A DNA stretch of 64,000 nt from Phycisphaerae bacterium (GTDB taxonomy: Bacteria; Planctomycetota; Phycisphaerae; Sedimentisphaerales; Anaerobacaceae), in contig JAQTMR010000009.1 in assembly GCA_028714255.1 (NCBI GenBank), forward strand, positions 1 to 64,000. Direction: 5' to 3'. Below are positions 17,543 through 27,551 of the stretch, piece by piece. The notes under the pieces are model-generated. The model did not search any database. It was not told where the DNA came from and was given only the letters and a program-made list of their open reading frames with translations. How positions within the stretch are numbered: the stretch's first letter is position 1; the number at the start of each line of letters is the position of its first letter. Made by a program: the position numbers and the translations under genes.

Positions 17543-18378
17543 GCGTAATAGTACTCCCTAAAAGATAAAAATTTGTGACGTTTTAATAGTTTTTCCACAG
17601 CTTTTAATACGTTTATTGTATATGGCATACAAAGCGGATTACGGCACAGCACTTTCATTTTGAACGTAAAACCTTCGATTTCTTTGGGCCTGTATAATTG
17701 CCACGGATGAATAAACAAAATCGCAGGTATGTTTTTCTTATTCAACCGACTTATAACATAAGAGGTTTTTGAACCAAGAAGGCCGATAAATAAGCCGCTC
17801 CCGAAAGGCACTTTTCGAGAAAGCATTTTTATAGTCATGTGTTTAGGTAACTCGTGATTGCTTTGGGGGGTTCCTCTGAACGATATGGTAGATAAAGGGA
17901 TTTCGTCTATTCCTTCGATTTTGCTTATCTTATGCTCATCATACGTGGATGAAGAATATTTAAATCCCCACCTGTTCAGACAGGCTATGGAATCACGGGT
18001 AATATAAATTTGCGGAGCTCTGAAACCTATAGGCTTAAATCTCTTGATAAAATCGCCGGACTGTTCCAGCTCCCTTTCCAATATCTCGCCGCTTTTTAGC
18101 AGAGCGTGGTTATGTGTGTGATAAGCAACCTCATGCCCGCGTTTTTCTATTTCTTCCACTACATCCGGATACCACTCGTAAAGCTCGCCAAGAGTAAAAA
18201 ACGTGGCTTTCTGATTATATCTTTCCAATAGATCGAGAATGTTCGTAGTCGCAGTGGGAACATAATCATTGTCCAAAATTCTCTTATTCTGTGAAGTCAA
18301 CCAGTCTGCCCGGGCCCCTACGGCATTTTCGTAAAAATAAATCCAGGATTCCAAGTCAATCGACAAAATGTTTTTCAT
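17539..18378 (-). CDS. NodB-type polysaccharide deacetylase (exosortase-locus type)
   Basis: The 279-residue protein belongs to the deacetylase group found in PEP-CTERM/exosortase EPS loci. It opens with LSIDLESW, where the catalytic and metal-binding acids lie. It carries the HEVAYHTHNH metal-binding histidines (about 82-91) and the FRAPQ motif (about 121-125). It probably removes N-acetyl groups from the exopolysaccharide. There is no signal peptide, so it may act on lipid-linked intermediates in the cytoplasm. It is coupled to the following methyltransferase by a 4-base overlap. Confidence 0.85.
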   Translation of the reverse strand: MKNILSIDLESWIYFYENAVGARADWLTSQNKRILDNDYVPTATTNILDLLERYNQKATFFTLGELYEWYPDVVEEIEKRGHEVAYHTHNHALLKSGEILERELEQSGDFIKRFKPIGFRAPQIYITRDSIACLNRWGFKYSSSTYDEHKISKIEGIDEIPLSTISFRGTPQSNHELPKHMTIKMLSRKVPFGSGLFIGLLGSKTSYVISRLNKKNIPAILFIHPWQLYRPKEIEGFTFKMKVLCRNPLCMPYTINVLKAVEKLLKRHKFLSFREYYYA

Positions 18379-18420
18379 AATGAACCGCTTTTATTGCAAC
18401 TCTCAAGACGACCGCTTTTA

Positions 18421-19125
18421 CTAATCTCGCGGACTGCCTTTCTGACCCAGTATTCCAAAGTTAATCATACACGGATAAAGCTTTTTGCCCATCGCATCAA
18501 GCCTTCGCAGCATCGGCTGGGTAAACTTAAGTTGAAAAGGCCAAAGATGGCAGCCGCTGATAACGATATTTGTCATCCCTTCCTGACGCATAACAGTCGC
18601 AGCCCTGCGGGGATATATCCAGTTCTCAATTCCGGAGAATTTCCGCAATCCAAGCTTCCTTGCGGCCACCAGCACAGGATACCACAACCTATTCGGGCTC
18701 GTAACACATACCAGACCTCCGCTCCGGCAAACACGGCACATCTCCCTGATGGCCTGTTCCGGATGCAATGTGTGTTCGATACATTCGGAGCTGATAACTA
18801 TATCGAAACTCTCATCGGCAAAAGGCAGATTACATGCATCACCGACAACACCATCGCAGGAAAGTTTACGCGAGACCTTATCAACAAGTTTTGGCCCGAT
18901 ATCCAGCACGGTCAGCTCGGCTCCCAGCCCCACTATTTGCTCCGAGAACCTGCCGGTGCCGCATCCGACTTCCAGAACCCCGGCATCCTTTAACTTCCTG
19001 TCTTTCAGAAGCTGCGAAAAAATAAGGTACTGTCGCCGTTGAACATCGTAATCGTTCATATATACTTCGAAATTTTCCCCAAGCCCTTCGAAGTACTTGG
19101 TTCTGTCTATATTAGTGTTATCCAC
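18421..19125 (-). CDS. SAM-dependent methyltransferase, UbiE/type 11
   Basis: The class I methyltransferase fold is clear: VLEVGCGTGRFSEQI, then VVGDACNLPFADESFDIVISS, typical of type 11 domains. I prefer the GTG at 19125 (234 residues) because AAAGGA lies 6 bases before it; a TTG at 19155 would add 10 residues. The acceptor is unknown, probably a sugar or lipid intermediate of the EPS. It follows the GT39 gene by a short gap. Confidence 0.82.
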   Translation of the reverse strand: MDNTNIDRTKYFEGLGENFEVYMNDYDVQRRQYLIFSQLLKDRKLKDAGVLEVGCGTGRFSEQIVGLGAELTVLDIGPKLVDKVSRKLSCDGVVGDACNLPFADESFDIVISSECIEHTLHPEQAIREMCRVCRSGGLVCVTSPNRLWYPVLVAARKLGLRKFSGIENWIYPRRAATVMRQEGMTNIVISGCHLWPFQLKFTQPMLRRLDAMGKKLYPCMINFGILGQKGSPRD

Positions 19126-19161
19126 AAACGGTCCTTTGCCTGAATGTTTTACCAATCCCGG

Positions 19162-20691
19162 TTACTTCGAGTAATTAATTGTCGAAAGCAGCCACATACC
19201 GATTCCCGGCAGTTCTTCTGTCCGCAACACCTGAAAATAATTTGCCAAATCTTTGGCGCGAAATTCCGGATAGCTCCAGGGCCGATTTAAAACAAGCCAT
19301 ACAGGATTGCCTTCGTCCTTCAAACGGTCCTTCAAAATCTCAACTGTTACCTCCGGCGATTCCATAAAATAAATTAACGGTTTTTCAACGCCGTAGTAAC
19401 TCAAAGCCTTGGGATGACACAAAACAACTACTTGAGAAGCGTTGTGTTCGTCATTGCTAATAATCTTCGCGGCATTCTTGAAATCATCGGTCACGTATGA
19501 AGAATCAAAAAGCTGGTTGGCTGAACTCCACGTCCACAGTATAACAAGGGGCACGATGAACAGAGCCTTGCGCAAATATCCGTCGCTGCAGGCTATCGGA
19601 CAAAAAGCCAATACAAAAAGCGGACCGAAAAGAAATGCGATATGCCGTGCACACAACCCAAAACCGATAATGGCTATAAGCACAGCCGCCTGAAGACAAA
19701 CCGCAACTGCAACAAAACCGAGTGCCTGAATCATCACAACGCTGTGTTCATTTAAGGCACGGGTTTTTTTGCAGGAGATAATACCCGCAACCAAAGAGCC
19801 AAGAATACATACTATCGCAAATGCTTCCACGCTCATCTCGAGAGATTTTTCGCTGATTACTCTGCTTAGAGGAAAACGTCGCACCTCATCCGGCGTAGGC
19901 CCAAAACTTCGAGCGACGAGCAATTCCTGAGGGATTCCCATAACCCTGACTGCGCTCACTCCACCGGGTACAGAACGATACCTGTCCGAAGTTTGTAAAA
20001 AAAACGTTCTATAGCCCTGCCAGAACAAAGGCAATGCACAAAGCAGCACTATTGCAACAACCGCAACCTCTCTGGGTTTCCGCCTGAGAATACCCCAGGC
20101 AAACTCGGCCATTAGGAGCATCGCTACAAATACCCCGGAATATATTGACAAGATGCCGGTTATCACTACCCCGTACAAACATATCCTGGATTGAGGCTTA
20201 ACCAAAAAATTCAAATAGAACAATATATGCAGCCCGGTCAAAAACATTATCAGCGAATACGGCCGAGCATCCCTTGAATACCACACCATATAGGGTGAAA
20301 TAATCAAAAGCAGGCTGAAAGCAAGTGCCTTTCGCAACCCCGCCTGATATAACAAAAGCGAATAAACGACAACTGCGCAACTACCGAAGAAAACCGACGG
20401 CAGCCTCAATGCCCACACAGAATTGCCGGCGAACTTTAGCCATCCCGCAAGAACAAGGTAATACAGCGGATGGAGCGTCTCGCTTCCAGTAGCGTGGATA
20501 ATAGTGCTCAATGCACTGCTTTCTCCGCCAGGCTGAAGAAGACTGGCTGTGGATACCTCATCATACCAAAGGCTGTAAAAGTCGAGCCTGAAAACACGGA
20601 CTGCGAAACTAATCACAAATATCAAAATCAGTGCAAATCCCAAATACCACCACTGTCTCGCCGGAATCTTTCGTGAACAATTTTCGCTCAT
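19162..20691 (-). CDS. GT39/ArnT-like membrane glycosyltransferase
   Basis: The 509-residue integral membrane protein has about 11 helices. Near residues 35-45 it carries FYSLWYDEVSTA in the first external loop, the Asp-Glu signature of the PMT/ArnT superfamily. A periplasmic C-terminal part follows. Such enzymes transfer a sugar from a polyprenyl phosphate onto lipids, glycans or proteins on the outer face. The DPM1-like enzyme at 15693-16811 could supply its donor. The acceptor cannot be inferred; protein or EPS glycosylation are both possible. Confidence 0.85.
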   Translation of the reverse strand: MSENCSRKIPARQWWYLGFALILIFVISFAVRVFRLDFYSLWYDEVSTASLLQPGGESSALSTIIHATGSETLHPLYYLVLAGWLKFAGNSVWALRLPSVFFGSCAVVVYSLLLYQAGLRKALAFSLLLIISPYMVWYSRDARPYSLIMFLTGLHILFYLNFLVKPQSRICLYGVVITGILSIYSGVFVAMLLMAEFAWGILRRKPREVAVVAIVLLCALPLFWQGYRTFFLQTSDRYRSVPGGVSAVRVMGIPQELLVARSFGPTPDEVRRFPLSRVISEKSLEMSVEAFAIVCILGSLVAGIISCKKTRALNEHSVVMIQALGFVAVAVCLQAAVLIAIIGFGLCARHIAFLFGPLFVLAFCPIACSDGYLRKALFIVPLVILWTWSSANQLFDSSYVTDDFKNAAKIISNDEHNASQVVVLCHPKALSYYGVEKPLIYFMESPEVTVEILKDRLKDEGNPVWLVLNRPWSYPEFRAKDLANYFQVLRTEELPGIGMWLLSTINYSK

Positions 20692-20716
20692 AGTTCCAAT
20701 ACCTTAGTAAATCTGA

Positions 20717-21922
20717 CTAATCAGCCAGTTTTGAATTCTCCCCGTATAATTCCTGAAGCACCAGTTCCGCCTTGCTGTCCCACGATGCCTGTGCCACTTT
20801 TTGCTTTCTTTTCGCGACAAGCTCCGGACCATTCTCAGAAAGGGCCTTTCTTATACAGTCCGCGAATTCTGCCGGTGTCCCTGCCTCATACACCACATCG
20901 CAATAGTTTTTCAATTCATTAAACGGCACACTAACCACAGGTTTCCCAAGCGCAAGATATTCCTTGAGCTTTACCGGGTTGCATGCCTCAATCCACCGGT
21001 TCTGACGCCAGGGCATAATCGCAACATCGAAGCACTTGCCATAATGAGGAATCTGCTCGTAGGATTTTTGTCCGAGCATCCTGACGTTACTCCTTGCCGC
21101 CAAGCCCGAGCAGTCTGATGAAGCGCTGCCAACAAACACAAAAGACATCTGCGGCAACATATCTATTACCTTCTCAACGAAACCAACATCGAACGTATGG
21201 TTATCTATTCCACCGAAGAAACCGACTATCGGCCTCTTTATCTCTGCCATATCCGCAGGTTTTTCCTGCTCGAGTTCTGCCGTGGAAAACATATCGAAGT
21301 CCACGCCGTGGTCGAGGAAAACCGCCCTGTTGCACCGCGTCCGCTCCTGTTCGTACAAGACCCTGCTTACAAATACCGTCAGCTCGGCGTTGGCTTTTAA
21401 CCTGCGGTCATATTGCTCGATTACATCGGCATCTACGTTGGGGTATTCTTCATACCTGTCCGTCCGCTGATAAACCAGTTTCGCTTTTTTCATTTTAATA
21501 CCGACATCGCAGGCTGCGGGACAAGCCACCCAAACAACGGGTTTGTGCATTCTCAATATACGTGTCACTACCCACAGTTGCGCCCGCAAAATTCCGTTAT
21601 TCACGTTTCTCAACCATGCAATATGATGGACCGGCAGGGACAACGGACTATATACCCAGAAACCAAACTCGCTTTTCCTAAGACCTTTCATTATACTTTT
21701 TGTCTTACGGACCAACTTGTGCATAAAACTCTTGCCGCCGCCTGTACACTTCGCCAAATTGGGCTTTTGCATCACAATTGAGTTAACATACAACACGGTG
21801 CCGATGCGCGCAAACCGCCGCATCAACTGCATATCGATATGGCCTCGATTCTTATACCACCAGTCCTCACCGCCGAAACATATCATATCGACTCGTTTCT
21901 TATCGCTGCTTATGTTCTTCAA
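20717..21922 (-). CDS. GT4/GT1-family glycosyltransferase
   Basis: The 401-residue protein has two Rossmann halves. The N-terminal part holds MICFGGEDWWYKNRGHIDMQ. The C-terminal donor-binding half contains VGFFGGID and ACNPVKLKEYLALGKPVVS (the usual E-x7-E-like region). It is soluble and likely acts on the lipid-linked repeat unit. The frame opens with a TTG at 21922, overlapping the preceding stop region; an ATG at residue 13 is the alternative start. The neighbour upstream is a rhamnosyltransferase-type GT2. Confidence 0.85.
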   Translation of the reverse strand: MKNISSDKKRVDMICFGGEDWWYKNRGHIDMQLMRRFARIGTVLYVNSIVMQKPNLAKCTGGGKSFMHKLVRKTKSIMKGLRKSEFGFWVYSPLSLPVHHIAWLRNVNNGILRAQLWVVTRILRMHKPVVWVACPAACDVGIKMKKAKLVYQRTDRYEEYPNVDADVIEQYDRRLKANAELTVFVSRVLYEQERTRCNRAVFLDHGVDFDMFSTAELEQEKPADMAEIKRPIVGFFGGIDNHTFDVGFVEKVIDMLPQMSFVFVGSASSDCSGLAARSNVRMLGQKSYEQIPHYGKCFDVAIMPWRQNRWIEACNPVKLKEYLALGKPVVSVPFNELKNYCDVVYEAGTPAEFADCIRKALSENGPELVAKRKQKVAQASWDSKAELVLQELYGENSKLAD

Positions 21923-21923
21923 C

Positions 21924-22856
21924 TCAGACCATCCGCCCCAGCAAAGCTCTATAAGCTCCGCTTAAATACGTTCGTGCGACTGAAATATTATTACTTTTAT
22001 GAGAAAACATTGCCCTGGCCAGCCAATAGGGAACCCTCAAAAGAAAAAACAATGCTATCAGCAAAGACGCCAAAGCATACGTCGGAAAACTTTTATGTTT
22101 TCTCATGAAGAGCAATATGCTTTTACGCAACTGTATTATCATCTCATATCGTTTTTGCTCACTGCTTGCGCCGCCATAATGTATAATTTCCCCTGCCGGC
22201 GCGAATATAACCTTCCAGCCGGCTAATTTGAAGCGATAACACCAGTCGGTTTCTTCTCCATACATAAAAAACCTCTCATCCATCATACCGACTTGTTCGA
22301 CAGCTTCCCGCCGCACAAGCATAAAACAACCCGTGACAACATCGACTTCCCGTATGTCGTTTCTATCCCACCATGTCATACGTTCGCGCCCGAAGAATTT
22401 GCTCCTCGGAAAAATCTTATACAGGTAACTGCTCGACAGCAGCATATTCAATATAGAGGGGAACATAAAACAGGTCGGCTGTAACGTCTTGTCCGGATTC
22501 AATACCTTACAACCGACAACAGCAGCCTCCGAATGAGCATCTGCAAAAGAAATCGCTTTACTAATCGCGCCATCTAATATCACCGTATCGGGATTCAATA
22601 ATAATACATATCTGCCTTTTGAAACCACAATGCCCCGGTTATTGGCCGCAGCAAAGCCCCGATTTTCACGATTCTCTATGAGGGTCACTTGGGGAAATTT
22701 TTCTCTCACCATCTCCGCGGAGCCGTCTTCGGACGCATTATCAATAACAACCACTTCATAATTTATATCCCCTGCCTGCTCACAAATTGATGCTATACAG
22801 CCCGACAACAAGTCACGGGTGTTCCAGTTGACAATGATAATAGATACGTCCATCAT
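21924..22856 (-). CDS. GT2 glycosyltransferase, rhamnosyltransferase-like
   Basis: The 310-residue protein has the GT2 motifs VSIIIVNWNTRDLL, VVIDNASEDGS, NRGFAAANNRGI and LLLNPDTVI. The catalytic-base region is near FFMYGEETDWCYRF. This pattern is typical of WbbL-like rhamnosyltransferases. A C-terminal hydrophobic helix (SLLIALFFLLRVPYWLA) tethers it to the membrane. The sugar specificity is a guess from the family. Confidence 0.87.
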   Translation of the reverse strand: MMDVSIIIVNWNTRDLLSGCIASICEQAGDINYEVVVIDNASEDGSAEMVREKFPQVTLIENRENRGFAAANNRGIVVSKGRYVLLLNPDTVILDGAISKAISFADAHSEAAVVGCKVLNPDKTLQPTCFMFPSILNMLLSSSYLYKIFPRSKFFGRERMTWWDRNDIREVDVVTGCFMLVRREAVEQVGMMDERFFMYGEETDWCYRFKLAGWKVIFAPAGEIIHYGGASSEQKRYEMIIQLRKSILLFMRKHKSFPTYALASLLIALFFLLRVPYWLARAMFSHKSNNISVARTYLSGAYRALLGRMV

Positions 22857-22938
22857 ATTTACGAATTAGTTAATGGGAAATATATACGATTTACTCATCT
22901 TACCCGGTACAGTTTGGCTCTAAGCATAGTTATCACTA

Positions 22939-23637
22939 CTAACGTTCCAATAGTTGCGAAACGGTAAGCGTGCGCAAACGAGATTCATGGGCTATTGCAA
23001 GAGTTGCACGGATTGAATCGATAATCACATCGTCAACACTGCTGTCGGAACGGTCGAAATCATGCGCTAATAAAACCGCCCCGCCGGCTTCTTTTGTCAA
23101 AACCGCAATTTTTCGGCTATCACATTTCATCTGCCAGGTGTCTCCCGAATCGAGTGTCCAATAAACAATCCGTACCCTATGAATCCATAAATATAGCAAA
23201 CAAAAAATGTTCAATTTCCCGTATGGCGGGCGAAATACATATCTGCCCCGATTTCCCAAAGCTGCATCGATTGCCGCCCAGCCGCGTTTGATATCTTTTA
23301 TCGCCCGGAATGGCGAAACCTTCCAATAATGCAAATGGTCATAACCGTGCGAACCGATTTCGTGCCCCTGCTCTGCTATTTGCCTGACAATTTCTTCCCG
23401 GCCTGCGATGTTTTTGCCCAGTAAAAAAAACGTGGCCTTGCCGTTGTTTTCTGCAAGTATATCTAATATGGCAGGGGTCAATCTGCTGCCCGGCCCGTCA
23501 TCAAAAGTTAATGCCAGCACATTGTATTTCCCGGCTCTCCTTTTAAGCAGTATTCTGGCCCATCTTCCGTGAACCCAGGGCACTGCTATGTAAAAAAAGA
23601 CACTTATGAAAATACCTGCAATAATAAATGTCGTCAT
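22939..23637 (-). CDS. NodB-type polysaccharide deacetylase, membrane-anchored
   Basis: The 232-residue protein has one N-terminal membrane helix (about 2-20). The NodB motifs are LALTFDDGPGSRLTPAI, the metal-binding HEIGSHGYDHLHYW and the RPPYGKLN motif. The active-site residues are complete, so it should be an active carbohydrate esterase family 4 enzyme facing the periplasm. It differs from the other deacetylase (17539-18378), which lacks a membrane anchor. The two may act at different stages of EPS maturation. Confidence 0.88.
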   Translation of the reverse strand: MTTFIIAGIFISVFFYIAVPWVHGRWARILLKRRAGKYNVLALTFDDGPGSRLTPAILDILAENNGKATFFLLGKNIAGREEIVRQIAEQGHEIGSHGYDHLHYWKVSPFRAIKDIKRGWAAIDAALGNRGRYVFRPPYGKLNIFCLLYLWIHRVRIVYWTLDSGDTWQMKCDSRKIAVLTKEAGGAVLLAHDFDRSDSSVDDVIIDSIRATLAIAHESRLRTLTVSQLLER

Positions 23638-23655
23638 AACTTTTTCCTGCTCCGC

Positions 23656-24861
23656 TCAGCAACTACCGCTGTTCTGTAACAGATTGCGCCAGCGTCGTTT
23701 TACCCAGCCCGTTAAAGCAATCTTGTTCACAACATACCCAAGCCCTGAAAACAGACCTGTTAGTAACGATTGAAGCATATTAATAAATACCGGATATAAT
23801 CTTGGTGCAAAAATGTAAACCGAGGCTTCCGGCCGGGATTTCGTTCCCAGTTTTTCCTTATAATCTGCATCCCCAAAACCGTAGTCTAATACATTTATCG
23901 CCGAGTCAATGCAAATATCTTCGATGACCTTCACCCAAAGTAACGCACCCGGACCAAAGGAACTCCATTTGGTATCAAATCCCATATATTCCGGAATAAA
24001 GGCGTCACCATAACAAATGCCGAATTCGAAGGCACATGGTTCGCCGCCGGCATAGAGAATGTATGCTCTCAGCCAGCCATCACGTGCAGCTTGCGTCAAC
24101 ATAGACCGGGTTTGTGGATTATCGACAAATCCAACATTCAGCGCATTCTTGTATGTTAAAGCTGATATCTTTGATGCGACATTTGTTATATAAGCTATAT
24201 CCTTAGGTTCCCGGTAGCAGGTTACTTCAACACTGCCGCCGCACTCCTCTTCCAGCTTCCTTAAACATCTTCGCCACTCACGTTTGTACTTGCTCGGTAT
24301 GGTATTATAAAATGCCTCTATGCTATCGGGTATATGCGTCTCCCAATGAGATTCTACTTTCAGAAAATGGCTTCGACAAAGAAAGTTTGCTGATTTTGTT
24401 GCAAGTTGATAGACAAGAGAATCGGTTCTCAGGTGATTAAAAAATATTATGTCAACCTCACCACGATGAAGTATATTCTTAAATTCCTGCTGTACTATCC
24501 GTATTGTGTCAGGGTCTATTTTGCCAAGAATACCTTCATACACCACTGTTAAACATTTTAGCTCTGGGCTGAGCAGGGTTTTGTAGCCCAATTTAATCTC
24601 CACGACATGCTTTTCGAGCCGAGCAATCACCATTGCCGACGGACGGCCGTTTTGCTTCACGAGCATAATATATGGTTGCATCTGTTCGCTATTTACTTCA
24701 AGAATAGAAAGGTACCTCTTGGGGTCGGTATTAGGCACAGGATAAGATTCGCTGCTCTGCATTTCTTCCCATGAGGGTCGAATGTTTTCAATCTCTCGGA
24801 AGCTTCTCGCTATGACCACTTCCAGTCCATTGGAAGGTTGTGTGTGAAATCCTCTTTTCAT
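23656..24861 (-). CDS. CelD/FemAB-like GNAT acyltransferase
   Basis: The 401-residue protein belongs to the BioF2/CelD-like GNAT group common in exosortase EPS loci. The best landmark is the C-terminal CAFEFGICYGDAFIPEYMGF strand region, followed by DYGFGDADYKEKLG. It probably acylates a sugar amine, perhaps one exposed by the NodB enzymes. Its ATG overlaps the polymerase stop by 4 bases (ATGA). A paralogue of low identity lies at 27552-28727. Confidence 0.8.
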   Translation of the reverse strand: MKRGFHTQPSNGLEVVIARSFREIENIRPSWEEMQSSESYPVPNTDPKRYLSILEVNSEQMQPYIMLVKQNGRPSAMVIARLEKHVVEIKLGYKTLLSPELKCLTVVYEGILGKIDPDTIRIVQQEFKNILHRGEVDIIFFNHLRTDSLVYQLATKSANFLCRSHFLKVESHWETHIPDSIEAFYNTIPSKYKREWRRCLRKLEEECGGSVEVTCYREPKDIAYITNVASKISALTYKNALNVGFVDNPQTRSMLTQAARDGWLRAYILYAGGEPCAFEFGICYGDAFIPEYMGFDTKWSSFGPGALLWVKVIEDICIDSAINVLDYGFGDADYKEKLGTKSRPEASVYIFAPRLYPVFINMLQSLLTGLFSGLGYVVNKIALTGWVKRRWRNLLQNSGSC

Positions 24862-26216
24862 ACCCCTAACGATACTCCATTACTGTATTTGCGGCTATAC
24901 TCCGATAATGATGAACGCTCTGGCCGTTTCGCAACCAAATCAGGTTGTCTTATCCAACTGGAAGAGGACCCGATTATCCCGAGAAAACTATAGAACAATG
25001 GTATCATTTGTCCAAAAAAACTAACCGATATGAACGTAATTATAGTCACTGCAAGTGTGCTGCCCAGCGCCCAGGCTAACGTTCTCGATTGAAGGTCACT
25101 TGAAGAATTATGCAGACGAACGGACGCTTGCACAGCAGCGGTAAGCACACAGGATAATGCTACTACACCGAGCAGTCCGTACTGCACCCCGGCAAGAATA
25201 AATTCGTTTGTTACATCAGTGCGGTCCATCCCTAAAAACTCTCCCCATCCGGGGTCCTGGCCGCCGTAACCCTTAAGGTACCACTCACCAAAGTGTTCGA
25301 CCGCGCAATCAATAAGCTTTGCCCGATGATAGCCGCTGCCTCCTAATGGATTTGCATACGAGACAACTACATGATAGAAAGGCCTGTTGCTCGCAATTTC
25401 GACGAATATACAACAAAAAACAAACCCGACAAGCGCGGGTTTTAGCAATTTTTTAAAGTGCTCCATTGCCAAACAGATAATAGTAAAGATAACCGCTACC
25501 CACGGCCCGCTGGACATACTGCTTAATGCCCCGACTATAAGCAGTATGGATACTGGATAAGCCAGTGCCCGCTGATAACCGCGCTCATGTCTGAGGGCAT
25601 AAACTATCGGCAGGAACAAGGCAAAAGCCGACCCAAACATAATAGGGTGGCCGAAAGCGCCTATAGCCCTCATAATACCGGAGCGAGGACTAATAGTTAT
25701 TCCCTCTTCGTACCACGGACAATAACTCATAGTTGCAAGATACGGCTGCCAGCCCGTGAATGATTCTATGATACCAAGTAGCGCAAGGGGGACTAATGCC
25801 ACGCAAATCCACTTAATTGCTGTATTCAAGCTGGCCCGGCTACTTATACAAAACCTTGCAACAAAGTACGCGAAACAAGTATTCACTAAAAAACCAGCTC
25901 GGTTCTCTACAGCCTCTGACAACGGATGTATAGCAATAAGTGTCATCCCTACATATACGACCATACTGATTGCTATCCAGCTGTCCAATCGTTGCCATTT
26001 GAAACTACTTCGTAATTCATGGGAGACCAGACACCTTGCCAGAAGCACGGCCGTAATCATACGACCGGCGGTTACGTCCAGCGTGCCGAGCTTGACTGAA
26101 AGGTAACTCGGATAAAACAGCAATGCCGCTATGTAAACTGCAAAGGCTATGGAAGGACGTAGTATCACAACCAGGATAGATACAAGGACAGCAACTCCAA
26201 GAGTAACATTTTCCAT
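24858..26216 (-). CDS. O-antigen ligase/polymerase (Wzy/WaaL family) membrane protein
   Basis: The 452-residue protein has about ten to twelve membrane helices. A large external loop (about 270-320, with YHVVVSYANPLGGSGYHRAK and GYGGQDPGWGEFLGM) sits late in the protein, as in the O-antigen ligase/Wzy superfamily. It should polymerise the repeat units delivered by the flippase at 30068-31582. Chain length would be governed by the Wzc-like protein. A ligase role cannot be excluded from sequence. Confidence 0.85.
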   Translation of the reverse strand: MENVTLGVAVLVSILVVILRPSIAFAVYIAALLFYPSYLSVKLGTLDVTAGRMITAVLLARCLVSHELRSSFKWQRLDSWIAISMVVYVGMTLIAIHPLSEAVENRAGFLVNTCFAYFVARFCISSRASLNTAIKWICVALVPLALLGIIESFTGWQPYLATMSYCPWYEEGITISPRSGIMRAIGAFGHPIMFGSAFALFLPIVYALRHERGYQRALAYPVSILLIVGALSSMSSGPWVAVIFTIICLAMEHFKKLLKPALVGFVFCCIFVEIASNRPFYHVVVSYANPLGGSGYHRAKLIDCAVEHFGEWYLKGYGGQDPGWGEFLGMDRTDVTNEFILAGVQYGLLGVVALSCVLTAAVQASVRLHNSSSDLQSRTLAWALGSTLAVTIITFISVSFFGQMIPLFYSFLGIIGSSSSWIRQPDLVAKRPERSSLSEYSRKYSNGVSLGV

Positions 26217-26218
26217 AA

Positions 26219-27523
26219 TTATTTACCGCCGCATTCGGTTGCCATTGGACTGACACCGCTTTTGTGGACTAATCGCCTCACACCTTGCTTCTCAAAAGGC
26301 TTTAAGGGTATCATCCGTCCACGCATAAAAATGCGGTAGAAGGTTCCAAGAAATGAACGAAGCTTGTCAAACAAGGATAACGATTTCCAATTTGTCCCAA
26401 GAGAAAAACCCGAGAAACGCGGCGTCGGGATAAACATCGTTCGCATTGACAGAAGACGCCCGAAAAGGTTACGTCTCCTCTTAAGCAATGCTTTCTGTGA
26501 TGCCGCCAGAATTTCCGGACTGCCCTTTTCCAATTTCACGTATCCCGCATTCATCGCGGCGTGCAGAATTCTACGCCCCAATTCTGTCCTTACTAACAAC
26601 AGCGAGCGCCCCAACTCACCGGGTTCAATCTCTCGATACCACGGGTCCCCACACGAAATGTCAGCGAATTCACCAGTGGAATCAGGACATAAACGGCATC
26701 TGAATTGGGTATGGTTACTCAGAACAGTCCCCCATGATTCTTCATAGCTCATCTGACGTATCTGTTTATTCCCTTTAAGTTTCACCATTGTCGCACCGGG
26801 CCAACCACGTCCCCTGTACCTGATTTCTTCAGCTTCCTCAGGTTTAACGCCGAGCATATCAAGAAGATTATATGTCCCTTCGGTTGACGGTGTCCCCCCG
26901 CAAAAAATACTAATGGTCAGACCAACCTTATCGTCAAGCATCGGTTTAACCGCCCGTAATTTCCACAGTGCGGCAACATCACAAGGCTTACCAATAAATA
27001 CGCAGGATGAGTCTGATTCCTGAAGCCGGCCTAATTTCTCGCATGGTGCTGCAGGTGAATATCGCGAACCGGTACGCGCCAGAAGCTCTTCTCTGCACCT
27101 GCTTAAAACAGGAACATTCTGCAGGGGAGCTTCTGGTTTTGTGCCTGTGTGCAACACGCCTCCGAAGTTTTTTTCTTCCAGACAGAATAACGCCAACGCC
27201 GTCGCTGCCCCGCCCGAAGACCCCTCGAAGCGAATTTCAGTATCGGCAGCATACCCCTCCCATATCTCCAATATCGGCCCCCAGGAAGAGAGCAATTCAG
27301 GTATGACCCGGTTATCAAACGGCTTATGTGAAAGCTCAACCCCGGGACAGACCTTTATACATTCTCCGCACTGTTTGCACTTCGCAGGGTCCGAATACGG
27401 TCTTATTCCCAGCTCCGGCACGTCAACAAGTCTAATATTGTTCTCCGGACATACGTAGGCACATGCTCCGCACCCCATACACAACCGCCACGAAACTATT
27501 TGCTCGACACTCTTAAATTTCAT
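26219..27523 (-). CDS. FrhB-family ferredoxin-like protein
   Basis: The 434-residue protein starts with two [4Fe-4S] motifs, CMGCGACAYVCP (about 16-27) and CKQCGECIKVCPG (about 49-61). An F420-hydrogenase/dehydrogenase beta-subunit domain (FrhB N and C) follows. Genes of this family are often found beside polysaccharide pyruvyl transferases in EPS loci, as here (28763-30046). A redox reaction on a sugar or polyprenyl intermediate is the likely role, but the substrate is unknown. The electron donor is not in the window. Confidence 0.85.
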   Translation of the reverse strand: MKFKSVEQIVSWRLCMGCGACAYVCPENNIRLVDVPELGIRPYSDPAKCKQCGECIKVCPGVELSHKPFDNRVIPELLSSWGPILEIWEGYAADTEIRFEGSSGGAATALALFCLEEKNFGGVLHTGTKPEAPLQNVPVLSRCREELLARTGSRYSPAAPCEKLGRLQESDSSCVFIGKPCDVAALWKLRAVKPMLDDKVGLTISIFCGGTPSTEGTYNLLDMLGVKPEEAEEIRYRGRGWPGATMVKLKGNKQIRQMSYEESWGTVLSNHTQFRCRLCPDSTGEFADISCGDPWYREIEPGELGRSLLLVRTELGRRILHAAMNAGYVKLEKGSPEILAASQKALLKRRRNLFGRLLSMRTMFIPTPRFSGFSLGTNWKSLSLFDKLRSFLGTFYRIFMRGRMIPLKPFEKQGVRRLVHKSGVSPMATECGGK

Positions 27524-27551
27524 CTTGATATATCTGTAAGATTCAAAAATT